A DNA stretch of 64,000 nt from NCBI GenBank assembly GCA_905397405.1, contig CAJPVJ010000015.1:1-64000 (forward strand). The letters run 5' to 3'. The first letter of the stretch is position 1; every line of letters begins with the position of its first letter. This document shows, piece after piece, positions 40,118 through 50,052 of this stretch. The position numbers and the translations under genes are program-made. The stretch comes from Oppiella nova (Eukaryota; Arthropoda; Arachnida; Sarcoptiformes; Oppiidae). The notes beneath the pieces were generated by a model. That model was not told the DNA's origin and searched no databases. It saw nothing but the letters and a program-made list of their open reading frames with translations.

Positions 40118-40576
40118 ATGAGTTTTAAAATTCGAATTGAGTTATTTAAAGAGCTTGAAATAACTTCTCTTGATTTTGAAAGTAATGCAGCAACGCAAAT
40201 TTTAAGTCGTTTTGATCAGATTGATTGGATGCAACAAGTCGTCTGGGGATACATGGAGGAGCACCACGGTGATTTTCCATTTTTTCAAATTGAGCATATT
40301 CAAACTGGACGTAAGTTCGGCGGACTATTTGTGGTTTATAGTCGCAATCAATATAACTTTAATGCACATGCTGAACTCTATCAAAAACAACAAAAATCGC
40401 ATTTTTTTGGTTTGTTTAAATCTGAAGCGATGCCCAGTTTTGATAACGATGACCTTCCTTTTGCGGTATTTCGGGATTGTTTGGAAAATTTTTTACGTGG
40501 CAATGATTCGGAAATCGAGCGTTTAATGAAAACAGTCTATCCAGGTTATACCAGCACAGGTTTTTTTGATCATTGA
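40118..40576 (+). CDS. Uncharacterised protein
   Basis: 152 residues, cytoplasmic by appearance. It is acidic and aromatic-rich, with segments ILSRFDQIDWMQQVVWGYMEE, PFFQIEHIQTGRKFGGLFVV and a C-terminal FFDH. No family was recognised. It begins at ATG 40118 (GGTAATCCTG upstream) and stands alone between the biotin operon and the yegP-like gene. Confidence 0.6.
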   Translation: MSFKIRIELFKELEITSLDFESNAATQILSRFDQIDWMQQVVWGYMEEHHGDFPFFQIEHIQTGRKFGGLFVVYSRNQYNFNAHAELYQKQQKSHFFGLFKSEAMPSFDNDDLPFAVFRDCLENFLRGNDSEIERLMKTVYPGYTSTGFFDH

Positions 40577-40832
40577 TCATTAGTGGCTAAATGCAGAATC
40601 TAAATTTAAAGTCATTTTTTTTAAATGGCTTTAAATTTTATTGTGACTTAATAATAAAAGCATTCTTCTGATTTGAACTATGTAACTCTGCATCGTTACA
40701 TAAACAATAAAGTTATAACAAATTAATCTTTTTTTAACATGAAAAGTCATTTATATTTCATATCAGTAGCGTAATTTATGTCCAATAAGCGCTGTGAAAT
40801 AAAATAAACCGAAAATAATGAAGAGGTGAACC

Positions 40833-41174
40833 ATGTCAGGATGGTATGAAATTAGTCAAGCTAAAGATGGTCAATATCGCTTTGTATTAAAAGCAGGAAA
40901 TGGGGAAATTATTCTCACCAGTGAGCTCTATAAAGCAAAAGCTTCTGCACAAAATGGTATTGCATCTGTGCAAAAAAATAGCCCAGATGATGCACGTTAT
41001 GATCGCCTAGAAGCGAAAAATGGTAAACCTTATTTCAACTTAAAAGCAGCAAATCATCAAATTATCGGAACAAGTCAATTCTATTCAGGCGATGCTGCGC
41101 GAGATAATGGAATTGAGTCGGTGAAGAAAAATGGCCCTTCAGAGAAAATAAAAGATTTAACAGAACCAACCTAA
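40833..41174 (+). CDS. YegP-family protein with two DUF1508 repeats
   Basis: 113 residues made of two tandem ~45-residue repeats. The first is WYEISQAKDGQYRFVLKAGN, then EIILTSELY...AQNGIASVQKN. The second is KNGKPYFNLKAANHQIIGTSQ, then Y...ARDNGIESVKKN. This is the DUF1508/YegP pattern; function unknown, small cytoplasmic. Ribosome binding site GAGGTGAACC. Followed by a strong terminator. Confidence 0.9.
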   Translation: MSGWYEISQAKDGQYRFVLKAGNGEIILTSELYKAKASAQNGIASVQKNSPDDARYDRLEAKNGKPYFNLKAANHQIIGTSQFYSGDAARDNGIESVKKNGPSEKIKDLTEPT

Positions 41175-41204
41175 ATCCGCAATAAATGATCCACATCAAT
41201 CAGT

Positions 41205-41238
41205 AAAAGCATGTCATTGCAATGACATGCTTTTTTTG
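41205..41238 (+). terminator. Terminator of the yegP-like gene
   Basis: AAAAGCATGTCATT-GC-AATGACATGCTTTTTTT, a near-perfect stem. Confidence 0.9.
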
Positions 41239-41894
41239 AATCTAAAAAACAAATGATAAAAAATAAGTGTCTATTTATGGTAATAAAATTCTAATATTTG
41301 AATGGTTGCAATGGGTTTTAAAACATAGAAATTAAACCATAAAAATATATATTATTAAGTTGTATAGAATAATCATTCCAAGCGTAATATATAAACTTGA
41401 GTTGGATATCAGTTTAGATCATCTATTTATATTTTTAGTTTTGAGTTTCTTCTTATATTGGAGGGGTAGTATGATTTTTTCTCATAGTCATTTATGATTT
41501 TTTTAAAGATTTTTTAAAGTTTAAATATGTTAGGCTAACTTCAATATTAAATAAAAGGAGAATGATTATTTAATAACAGCTTCAACATTAATTAAAAAGA
41601 TTATTAAATTTAGTTAATAAATTATTGAAGAATTATTAACTAAATTAGAAATAAGCTTTTTATGATGAAGTGCGAATTTTTTATATCTATTTGTATTATT
41701 GAGTGATTTATTTTTGTGAAAGGTTTTGGTTAATATCTAAGCATAATACGGTTGGTTTTATAAACTGCTTAAATCAGATTAATGAACAGTGATTATTTTG
41801 ATTTAAATTGATTAGATATGAAAAAATAAACAAAACACTTCACATAATACTTATTAAGTGTTAAATTCATCACAAATAAGAATAATGAGGTTTT
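41239..41894. other. Long AT-rich intergenic region
   Basis: About 656 bp with no convincing gene. It contains GGAGGGG at 41460-41466 followed by an 8-codon frame starting ATG 41471, and AAAGGAG at 41555-41561 followed by a 3-codon frame. It also has repeated TTAATAA-type words (41570-41650). It is unusually AT-rich for the surrounding core genome. Confidence 0.45.
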
Positions 41895-42362
41895 ATGATG
41901 AAAATAGCAATCGATGGTAATGTGAAAATTGCCGACGAGATAATATCTCAAATTGAATTATGGGATGCTGCTGTTCTTGGTAATAAAATTGATCATCTAT
42001 TAGATCAATGTGCGGATGATATCAATATGTTTGATGTGAGTATACAATTAGACGGTATCGATGCGTACAAAAAAGAATGGGAGAAATTCAGTCCATATTT
42101 TAGTGAAAATGTGCAAATTGTACGTCGCAATATGAAGATCTATGCGTCAAATGATTTGGCTGTATTGCATTGCCATTCAAAAGTGGAAAATTCTGTGCTT
42201 AAAGATAAGTTGCAGATGCCATGGTGTCGAACAACATTGTGTCTGAAAAAGAAAGGTGATCAATGGTTAGTCGTACATCAACATATTTCGATGCCGATTG
42301 ATATGAGCACTGGTAAAGCGATCGTGATTAAAGACATTGCTAAATTGAAATTAGTGGTTTAG
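41895..42362 (+). CDS. SnoaL-like/NTF2-fold protein
   Basis: 155 residues. It has the cone-shaped NTF2-like pattern: N-terminal helices (IELWDAAVLGNKIDHLL), a D/Y-rich strand pair (INMFDVSIQLDGIDAYKKEW) and the final hairpin TTLCLKKKGDQWLVVHQHIS, typical of SnoaL/DUF4440 proteins. It could be an enzyme (isomerase/hydrolase) or a binding domain; no catalytic set can be chosen. No signal peptide. Confidence 0.75.
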   Translation: MMKIAIDGNVKIADEIISQIELWDAAVLGNKIDHLLDQCADDINMFDVSIQLDGIDAYKKEWEKFSPYFSENVQIVRRNMKIYASNDLAVLHCHSKVENSVLKDKLQMPWCRTTLCLKKKGDQWLVVHQHISMPIDMSTGKAIVIKDIAKLKLVV

Positions 42363-42384
42363 CAAGCTAGATTTGTTTGTTATT

Positions 42385-42408
42385 AAGCCCTTTGATTGGG
42401 CTTTTTAT
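42385..42408 (+). terminator. Terminator of the SnoaL-like gene
   Basis: AAGCCC-tttgatt-GGGCTT followed by TTT. Confidence 0.75.
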
Positions 42409-42530
42409 TTATGAATTTTTAAATTTAAGAGATAGATGTTAGATCATTAACAAAATTGTCAAAAGAACTCAGTTTTTTACTTGAATGAAAGCTAGAGTTT
42501 TGGAAAAATCATGATAATAATCTCAATAAT

Positions 42531-43709
42531 GTGAAAATAATGCCAAATTCATTATTTGTAAAATATGGGTGGTTAAAGCCACTTGCTCCACGAAATCCAC
42601 ACGAACCACATCGCGCTGCAACCTCATTAGAATTGTTATTTGACTTAATTTTTGTGGTCGCCATTGCTACAGCAGGGCAACAATTACACCATAGCATTAT
42701 CGAAAATCATTTATCACATGGCTTAACACTTTATTTTATGGTGTTCTTTGCGTTGTGGTGGGCATGGATGAACTTTAGCTGGTTTGCATCTGCCTACGAC
42801 AATGATGATGTATTTTATCGAATCATGACCTTTGTGCAGATTATTGGTTCACTTGTGATTGCAGCAGGGATACCTAGCGCATTTCAGCAACAAGATTTTG
42901 ATGTGATCATTATTGGTTATGTCATCATGCGTTTGGGCCTCGTTACACAATGGTTTCGTGTTGCCAAAAATGATCCTGAGCGTAAACAAACAGCGTTGAG
43001 ATATGCGGCTGGTATTATCATCGTACAGATTGGCTGGTTACTTTTTCATTTTACCCCGATAAATTTTACCATTTATTTGTTTCTACTTTTGGTCATTGCT
43101 GAACTGAGTGTGCCCATCTTTGCTGAAGTAAATAACATGACACCGTGGCATCCACATCATATTTCTGAGCGTTATGCCTTACTCACCATCATTGTCCTTG
43201 GTGAATCGATCATTGGAAGTTTCGCAGCAATTTCTGATGCATTAAATAATCAGTTGTTAAGCCAAGAATTAATCTTTTTGACCATTGGTGGCTTATTGAT
43301 TATGTTTACCATGTGGTGGGCATATTTCGATCATGATGTGGCTGAACGACTCAATAGTCGTAAACGTGCATTTTCATGGGGCTATGGTCACTTTTTTATT
43401 TTCGTGAGTATTGCAGCCCTTGGTGCGGGTTTAGCTGCTGCGGTGGATGTGGTGACGCATAAGGCTGAGATCTCGGCTGACATCGTCAGTTATTTTGTTG
43501 CTATCTCTTTGATTGTCTATACTGCGAGCCTTTGGTTGTTACAGGAAATTCACCATCTTTCAGGAATCAAGAAATGGTTTTATCCAATTACAGCCGCCAT
43601 CGTACTCTGTATTCCGATGATCTTTACCCAAGTGGGTTATGCTGTTTTTGCTATGGCAATTGTTTATGCGCTACGTTTAATTTTTTCAAAATGTTATTTG
43701 GCAAGATAA
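42531..43709 (+). CDS. Low-temperature-requirement A (LtrA)-family membrane protein
   Basis: About 390 residues with some ten transmembrane helices. The start region EPHRAATSLELLFDLIFVVAI, then WWAWMNFSWFASAYDNDD and ERYALLTIIVLGESIIG are the LtrA family signature. The biochemical function is unknown. Start: GTG 42531 or ATG 42540 (MPNSLFVKYGWLKPL); the ribosome binding site is weak for both. Confidence 0.85.
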   Translation: MKIMPNSLFVKYGWLKPLAPRNPHEPHRAATSLELLFDLIFVVAIATAGQQLHHSIIENHLSHGLTLYFMVFFALWWAWMNFSWFASAYDNDDVFYRIMTFVQIIGSLVIAAGIPSAFQQQDFDVIIIGYVIMRLGLVTQWFRVAKNDPERKQTALRYAAGIIIVQIGWLLFHFTPINFTIYLFLLLVIAELSVPIFAEVNNMTPWHPHHISERYALLTIIVLGESIIGSFAAISDALNNQLLSQELIFLTIGGLLIMFTMWWAYFDHDVAERLNSRKRAFSWGYGHFFIFVSIAALGAGLAAAVDVVTHKAEISADIVSYFVAISLIVYTASLWLLQEIHHLSGIKKWFYPITAAIVLCIPMIFTQVGYAVFAMAIVYALRLIFSKCYLAR

Positions 43710-43731
43710 TCAATTAAGTGGGTTTTGAGCA

Positions 43732-44136
43732 ATGGGATTTCATGATTTTTATCGTTTGAGTTCGCACGCTGTGATTTTTAATGAAAATCGACAAGTCTTG
43801 TTATTGAAAGCAACCTATGCAGATTATGCATGGGGCTTACCTGGTGGCGGGCTGGATCAGGGAGAAACAGTGCATGATGCGCTGATTCGTGAGTGCCAAG
43901 AAGAATTAGGCTGTGATGTTTCGATCGAATATTTATCAGGGGTTTATTATCATGCTGCAGTAAATTCCCATGCATTTATGTTTAGGTGTACATTGCAGAA
44001 CGATCAGTCAATCAATTTAAGCGATGAGCATTCTGAGTATCGATGGTTTGACTTTGACCAACTTTCACCTGTGCAAAAAATTCGTATTGAAGATTGTTTT
44101 CATTTTGATGGTCAGGTAAAGAGTAGGGCATTTTAA
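43732..44136 (+). CDS. NUDIX hydrolase
   Basis: 134 residues. Complete Nudix box GGGLDQGETVHDALIRECQEELG (Gx5Ex7REUxEExGU), in one beta-helix-beta domain. It hydrolyses a nucleoside diphosphate linked to another moiety; the substrate is not predictable. It starts 22 bp after the LtrA-like gene, so the two are probably cotranscribed. Confidence 0.9.
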   Translation: MGFHDFYRLSSHAVIFNENRQVLLLKATYADYAWGLPGGGLDQGETVHDALIRECQEELGCDVSIEYLSGVYYHAAVNSHAFMFRCTLQNDQSINLSDEHSEYRWFDFDQLSPVQKIRIEDCFHFDGQVKSRAF

Positions 44137-44251
44137 AGATTGGCTATCGCATGGTGGTATGGATATCGCGATCAAACGGGGGATAGAATATCTATCTTAT
44201 CCCAAAAGCAGATTCACTTTTATACAAGTGTATGGATTTAGATAAAGCAAT

Positions 44252-44281
44252 AAAAAACAGGCCATCAAGACCTGTTTTTTA
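44252..44281. terminator. Bidirectional terminator between NUDIX and gcd
   Basis: AAAAAACAGG-ccatcaaga-CCTGTTTTTT. It serves both convergent genes. Confidence 0.85.
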
Positions 44282-45782
44282 TTTACCTCAATTTAAGATT
44301 ATTTATCTGGTAATGCATAAGCAACGATAGAGTCACCCATTTTGGTACCAAATGAACCATGACCACCCGCCATGATCACAACGTATTGTTTACCATTGCT
44401 TTCATAGGTCATCGGTGTTGCTTGCCCACCTGCTGGTAGACGACCTTTCCATAGCTCATCACCATTGCTGACATTGATTGCTCGGATGTAATCATCTTGT
44501 GTTGCTCCAATGAACATCACATTACCCGCTGTTGAGATCGAACCACCTAACATTGGCACACCCATTTTAAATGGTGGCAATGGAATACCTGGCATACTGT
44601 CACGAATTGTACCAATACGACGTTTCCAAGCTACATCATGCGTTTTCAAATCTACACCAGCAACATAACCCCATGCAGGTTGTTTACACGGTAGGCCAAA
44701 TGGTGAAAGGAATGCACTGATTTCAACACCGTAAGGGACGCCATACATGGGTTGAACACCCGCTTCTGTACCTGCACCTTTGGCTGTTTGTTTACGATTC
44801 GGATCAGCAGGAATCAATCGACTGACAAAAGGTAGGCCAATTGGATTCATGACTGCGATTTGACGGTCAGGGTTAAGTGATAAGCCACCCCATTCAAATA
44901 CACCCAAGTTACCAGGGAAAACTAAAGTTCCGTTTTCTGAAGGTGGAGTATAAATACCGTCATAATTTAACTTGTGGAATGACACACGACAAATTAACTG
45001 GTCAAACATGGTTGCGCCCCACATTTGTTTATCCGTTAATTTTTCTTGAGGTGCTAAGTTAAAGTCTGAGAACGGTTGCGTTGGAGAATAGAATTCACCC
45101 TTAGTTTGCGGACCACGTTTTACACTTTGTGGTACTGGACGTTCGTTAATCGGTACAATTGCTTTACCGTTACGGCGGTCTAAAACAAAGGCATTGCCTG
45201 TTTTAGTCAATACATAGATTGCTGGAACAGTTTGTCCAGTTTTGTCTTTGATATCAGCTAAGGTTGGCTGTGATGGTACATCCATATCCCACAAATCATG
45301 GTGAGTTGTTTGGAAGTTCCAGATCAATTTACCTGTTGTTGCATTGATTGCTAACATTGAGTTTGCATAGCGTTCATGCAGCTTGGTACGGTTACCACCC
45401 CAAATATCTGGCGTACCTACACCTGTTGGTACATAAACGATATCGAGTTTTGCATCATATGCAAGCGGAGCCCATGCATTCGGTGAGTTTTGGACATATT
45501 TCTGACCAGGACCCGGAATCTGATTCGGATTTTCAGCACCTGTATCAAATACCCAAAGTAATGCACCAGTATTTACATCATAACCACGGATAACACCAGA
45601 AGGCTCTTGAGTCGAATAGTTATCTGTCGTTGAACCACCAATGATAATTGTGGTGCCTGTGACAACAGGTGGTGATGTTGGAATATAACCACCCGGATAA
45701 GGGAATGGCATATCCTTTTGTAAATCAACTTCACCGTTATGACCAAAGTCAGAACATGCTTTACCTGTTTCAGCATTTACCG

Positions 45783-45909
45783 CAACGATACGACCATCAT
45801 TGACTGGTAAAATAACTTTACGCGGACATTCGGTAGATGAGGATTTTTTTGCTTGTAAACTTGCAGCGAAACCAACGGTATTGTCTGCATCGTAATAAGA
45901 AACACCACG
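45783..45909. repeat. Direct repeat within gcd, copy 1 (127 bp)
   Basis: Identical by eye to 46035-46161 (offset 252 bp). It encodes the SYYDADNTVGFAASLQAKKS to VNDGRIV region on the minus strand. The two copies flank an inverted piece. Confidence 0.9.
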
Positions 45910-46033
45910 CCAGCAGCGATTGATGGTATTGCAGATGCAGACTGGCCAGCTTATGGTCGGACTCAATCTGGTTTACGCTATTCTCCGTTGAATCAAATCA
46001 ACTCAGAGAATGTTAAAGATCTTAAAGTTGCTT
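45907..46033. repeat. Inverted piece of gcd inserted between the direct repeats (127 bp)
   Basis: It is the exact reverse complement, as far as I can read, of 46365-46491 in the same gene (coding for AIDGIADADWPAYGRTQ to VKDLKVA). Its left end overlaps the first direct repeat by the three bases ACG, a microhomology join. Confidence 0.9.
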
Positions 46034-46034
46034 A

Positions 46035-46161
46035 CAACGATACGACCATCATTGACTGGTAAAATAACTTTACGCGGACATTCGGTAGATGAGGATTTTT
46101 TTGCTTGTAAACTTGCAGCGAAACCAACGGTATTGTCTGCATCGTAATAAGAAACACCACG
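46035..46161. repeat. Direct repeat within gcd, copy 2 (127 bp)
   Basis: Second copy of 45783-45909; from here upstream (to 46947) the gene is normal. Confidence 0.9.
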
Positions 46162-47090
46162 ACAAGTTAAATGTTGGAAGGTATTATCCGCTTTGAGTTT
46201 TGGATCAAATACCCATTTCTCTTTACCTGTAGAAGGATCAAGAGAAACCAATTTTTGATGGGTTGTACACAGGTACATGTTATTCCCGATTTTAATCGGT
46301 GTGACCTGATTGGTTGTTTCGCCTGAATCATTTTCAGTTTTGAATTCACCTGTACGGTAGGTCCAAGCAACTTTAAGATCTTTAACATTCTCTGAGTTGA
46401 TTTGATTCAACGGAGAATAGCGTAAACCAGATTGAGTCCGACCATAAGCTGGCCAGTCTGCATCTGCAATACCATCAATCGCTGCTGGCGTTGGTTGTTT
46501 ACTGGTTAAAGTCCCACGAATTTCTTGTGGATCATTAAAGATAGAATAAGCCATAACCGCAATGGTGATCGCCAATGTACCTGAAAGTGCAATTTTAGCA
46601 CCTTTGGCATCGAAACCACGTGTTACTGCTGGAATGAGTAGCCATAAGCCAAACACACCTAAAATATCTAAACGCGGTGCAAGCGCGAAGAAGTCTGAAC
46701 CGACTTCCCAGAGTCCCCAGACAACTGTGCCGAGTACTAATGCTGCATAGACATATAAAGCAGAACTATTTAATTTGCGTAATAAGATTGCTGTTGCAAT
46801 GAAAAGTATCCCGGCAATGATGTAGTACCAAGACCCACCCAGTGCTGCCAGCCATACTCCGCCGCCTAATAGAACTACACCGAAAACAATTGCAATCACA
46901 ACTGTTAGGGTTCTGAGTCCTGAAGATGGAGTTTGCATATTGACCACCTATCTATTTGATTAATTTTTTATGCTTTACCTTTCCATTGAGGATTGATGAA
47001 GCACATTGTTTAAATTTTTAGATTTTAAATATTTCGATGCGAGTGGAGAGAAGAGTTAAAATTGCATCGAAATATTTATGATCTATAACA

Positions 47091-48344
47091 CTAGAATGCA
47101 GTTTGGAATTTGATACCGCCAACCCATGCATTTTCGCCATCTTTATATGCCCCAACATGACGAATATATTGCACATTTGGACGGATCGTCAGCCAATTTG
47201 TTGCATGTACACCGTAGTAAATTTCAGTGTTGTACTCTTCATCTTGTTGACGAATTTGAGTATCGTTCACATCATTGTTGATGCTGATACGAGAAAAACC
47301 GATTGCGACATCATCTTGAGGGCGCGCATCGAAAGGACCTTTATAGACCAGTCCAATATTTTGCATATTGTCGACAGTGTTTGTGTCTGAGTCATGAATG
47401 GTTAAATTAATGAAACCAGTTAAGCCACGACGTGCATCACCGTGGTGTGCTGTAAATTGTTGCTTGGCAACCAGCCATCCACCTTGTTTATGATCTGTTT
47501 CATTTGGATTTTTAATGCGTTGTGCATCGACAGTACTATAGTAATAGCCCAAACGATATTCGCCTGGCAATTTTGCAGCACTGAGTTTTGGTTGCCAAAC
47601 CACTTCCGCAGGAATAATTGCACCATGTGAACCGTCTGTACTTAAGTTAAACCCCTTGCCACGTTCTAAGTTTTCAGGATTGTATTCATAAGCACCGACT
47701 TGAGCATATAAGTCAGGTTGGATGTTATATTTAACTCGCGCAGCCCATTGGCTAACAGGCCAGTTATACCATTGGTCGCCTACCCAGTTACCCACTTGAG
47801 AGCCACAAAGTGCAAGGTTTTGAAAATCACAGTCAAAGCTGTTAAAATCCTCGCCTTCGCCAAAACGACCCACTTTAATATCTAATTTTTGCTCAAAGAA
47901 TTTTTTCTTGATCCAAAAATCAGTTAAGCGCCAAGTTTGACCGCGACCCCAAACTTCTTGGGTTGAGCTGAGTTGTCCTGCAAGGGCATCAGAAGTTTGC
48001 GACAATGAACGACCATTACGTTCAGTGATGGTGATTTGGGCTTCAGTGTCTTTCCATCCAAGCACTTTTTCCAAGTCTACATGACTACCAATCGCAAACT
48101 GATCTGCATACTCAGTACCATGGCTTGAATGGTTTTTTGAATCTAATAAGGTGGCTAATTCGCCGGTATAGCCGAAGCTGAAGTCATAACCTTTTTGTTG
48201 GAGCTCGGTTCTTTTTCCGTTCCAATCACCAAACATCCATGGGCTTTCTGCATTAAATGCTTCAGCTGCATGAGCACTTTGAAAAGAACTACATAAAGAT
48301 AATAAGCTGATAGCCCAATAAAAGTGACCTTTAGATTTATTCAT
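47091..48344 (-). CDS. Carbohydrate-selective porin OprB
   Basis: 417 residues from ATG 48344 (AAGGT upstream). Signal peptide MNKSKGHFYWAISLLSLCSS...SAHA, then SPWMFGDWNGKRTELQQKGY, typical OprB, and a 16-strand barrel ending in aromatic Phe (WVGGIKFQTAF). It allows entry of glucose and similar sugars through the outer membrane. It lies just upstream of gcd on the same strand, fitting supply of glucose to the periplasmic dehydrogenase. Confidence 0.88.
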   Translation of the reverse strand: MNKSKGHFYWAISLLSLCSSFQSAHAAEAFNAESPWMFGDWNGKRTELQQKGYDFSFGYTGELATLLDSKNHSSHGTEYADQFAIGSHVDLEKVLGWKDTEAQITITERNGRSLSQTSDALAGQLSSTQEVWGRGQTWRLTDFWIKKKFFEQKLDIKVGRFGEGEDFNSFDCDFQNLALCGSQVGNWVGDQWYNWPVSQWAARVKYNIQPDLYAQVGAYEYNPENLERGKGFNLSTDGSHGAIIPAEVVWQPKLSAAKLPGEYRLGYYYSTVDAQRIKNPNETDHKQGGWLVAKQQFTAHHGDARRGLTGFINLTIHDSDTNTVDNMQNIGLVYKGPFDARPQDDVAIGFSRISINNDVNDTQIRQQDEEYNTEIYYGVHATNWLTIRPNVQYIRHVGAYKDGENAWVGGIKFQTAF

Positions 48345-48722
48345 ATTTGGTGACCTTGATAACACTTTGTAACTAATTATTTATAATACTCTCATATTTG
48401 TATAAAAATCTATTATTTTTGACTTTTAATTGTAATTAATGTGAGTATTTTATCTCATGGTGATAATTTTTTAATAAATGAATATTGGGTTTTTGGGTGT
48501 TTTTGGTCAATTTAATCTATTGTTTTTAAACTACTAAATTTTATTTAAAAATTAATTGAAAAACCATAGATTAAAATTGATCTGAAAAGATCAGCTTACC
48601 TGTGTAACGTATTTAGAATTAAGATTACACAGGATGCTGAGGTTACAAATTATACAAATTGTAAGTAAAATGACAGAATTGTAATTTTATTTAACTTGAA
48701 TTGTGTTGTATTAAATGGGCAA
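48345..48722. promoter_or_regulatory. AT-rich intergenic region upstream of oprB
   Basis: 378 bp of AT-rich sequence that must hold the oprB (and probably gcd) promoter. No gene or clear hairpin was seen; the CaiB-type gene ends at its right edge. Confidence 0.45.
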
Positions 48723-49841
48723 TTACCATTTCCCTTCACCCAGTTGTTGGCCAATATAGTGATATTGCATTTGTGATCTTGAAAACTTAATTGGACAGGC
48801 TAACTGTGGTTCAGTTTGATCAGAATTAGGCTTCAATGGCACATTGACCACCCAATTGCGTTGTTGAGAAATTTGGGACTGTAGTGCTTCATCTAAACTC
48901 AGTACGGGTTCTACGCAAACGTCCAGTTGTTCAAACAGTTGATTCCATTCAGCCAGATTTTTACTTTTAATTTTATCTCGAATCGCTTGCTTGACCATTT
49001 GACGATCTTCAGTATCGAAAGAAGCACCTTTTTGTAGAAGGATTGGCAATTCTAACGCGCTTGCCAGTCCAGTCATAAATTGTGGCTCTAAGCTACCAAT
49101 AGATAAGTAACGAGCATCGGCCGTTTCATAATAATCATAAAAGGTGCCGCCATTAAGTTGTTCAGATTCACGTTGCTGCTGTTGACCACCCGCCAAACTG
49201 GCTGCGGCTGCCATATTATTGAGTCCAACCACACAATCGGTCATGGAAATATCAATATATTGTCCCAGACCACTATTTTGGCGTTCAACTACAGCAGCAA
49301 GAATACCGATGACAGCATGTAAGGAACCACCTGCTACATCTGCGATTTGAATCCCCATCGGCGGTGGTCCACTGTCTTGGCGACCACAGTGTCCTGCGAT
49401 ACCAGACAGGGCAATATAGTTAATATCATGTCCAGCTTTATCTTTATATGAGCCAGTTTGGCCATAACCCGTAATTGAACAGTAAATTAAACGTGGGTTA
49501 ATTTCAGCCAAAGTTTGATAATCCAAACCCAAACGTTGCATCACTCCCGGACGAAATTGTTCAACGACAATATCAAACTCAGAAATCTTCTGTTTAACTT
49601 GCTCAATGCTGGCAGGATCTTTTAAATCTAAAGTGACGGATTGTTTATTTCGGTTGAGATAACTGTGTGAAGTCGCTTGTCCATTGGCATAAGGCGGGAA
49701 CAAGCGCACCAGATCTGGACGCGTTGGCGATTCAATATGGATCACTTCTGCACCTAGGTCTGCAAGGTATAAAGTTGCAAATGGACCGGGTAATAAAGTG
49801 GAAAAATCGAGTACTTTCAATCCCTTTAAAGCTGTTGTCAT
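48723..49841 (-). CDS. CaiB/BaiF-family CoA transferase (alpha-methylacyl-CoA racemase-like)
   Basis: 372 residues from ATG 49841; upstream codons are unrelated. Seen: LKVLDFSTLLPGPFATLYLADLGAEVIHIE, NRNKQSVTLDLK, QFRPGVMQRLGLDY and GQTGSYKDKAGHDINYIALSG, in which Asp of GHDINY is the catalytic residue. The family moves CoA between acids or epimerises 2-methylacyl-CoA; the start and length fit racemase-like members. Near fatty-acid oxidation genes, which agrees with branched-chain acyl-CoA metabolism. Confidence 0.85.
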   Translation of the reverse strand: MTTALKGLKVLDFSTLLPGPFATLYLADLGAEVIHIESPTRPDLVRLFPPYANGQATSHSYLNRNKQSVTLDLKDPASIEQVKQKISEFDIVVEQFRPGVMQRLGLDYQTLAEINPRLIYCSITGYGQTGSYKDKAGHDINYIALSGIAGHCGRQDSGPPPMGIQIADVAGGSLHAVIGILAAVVERQNSGLGQYIDISMTDCVVGLNNMAAAASLAGGQQQQRESEQLNGGTFYDYYETADARYLSIGSLEPQFMTGLASALELPILLQKGASFDTEDRQMVKQAIRDKIKSKNLAEWNQLFEQLDVCVEPVLSLDEALQSQISQQRNWVVNVPLKPNSDQTEPQLACPIKFSRSQMQYHYIGQQLGEGKW

Positions 49842-50052
49842 AATTGTTTTTACCAATACTGTCTTGATTTTACACCCATAATAGAAATATAAAATTAACA
49901 AAACAATGTCATGTTCAGCCATTTACCTTGATCATTTCGGCAATTTATGATGTAAAAAGGTGATCTGCACTGTTGTAAATCGCCAATAAAATATTTTTTA
50001 GCGTCATTTAGGTCAATTGTTAGTGAACATCAAAGAGAGTGAAGGATTTACC

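Larger units (their letters stand above)
44299..46947 (-). pseudogene. gcd: Membrane PQQ-dependent glucose dehydrogenase, interrupted by a chimeric insert
   Basis: The gene runs from ATG 46947 to the stop at 44299. The N-terminal ~140 residues form five membrane helices (VVIAIVFGVVLLGGGVWLAAL...); then comes DWPAYGRTQSGLRYSPLNQI, the opening of the PQQ beta-propeller, with TYRTGE, HLTCRGVSYYDAD and, in the C-terminal frame, NHDLWD-type HHDLWDMDVP, GGLSLN and AGGHGSFGTK. It oxidises glucose to gluconolactone in the periplasm, passing electrons to ubiquinone. The reading frame is broken by 252 extra bases at 45910-46161. Without them the length would be 2397 bp, the family's normal ~798 residues, so the extra DNA is the only defect seen. 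Confidence 0.85.
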
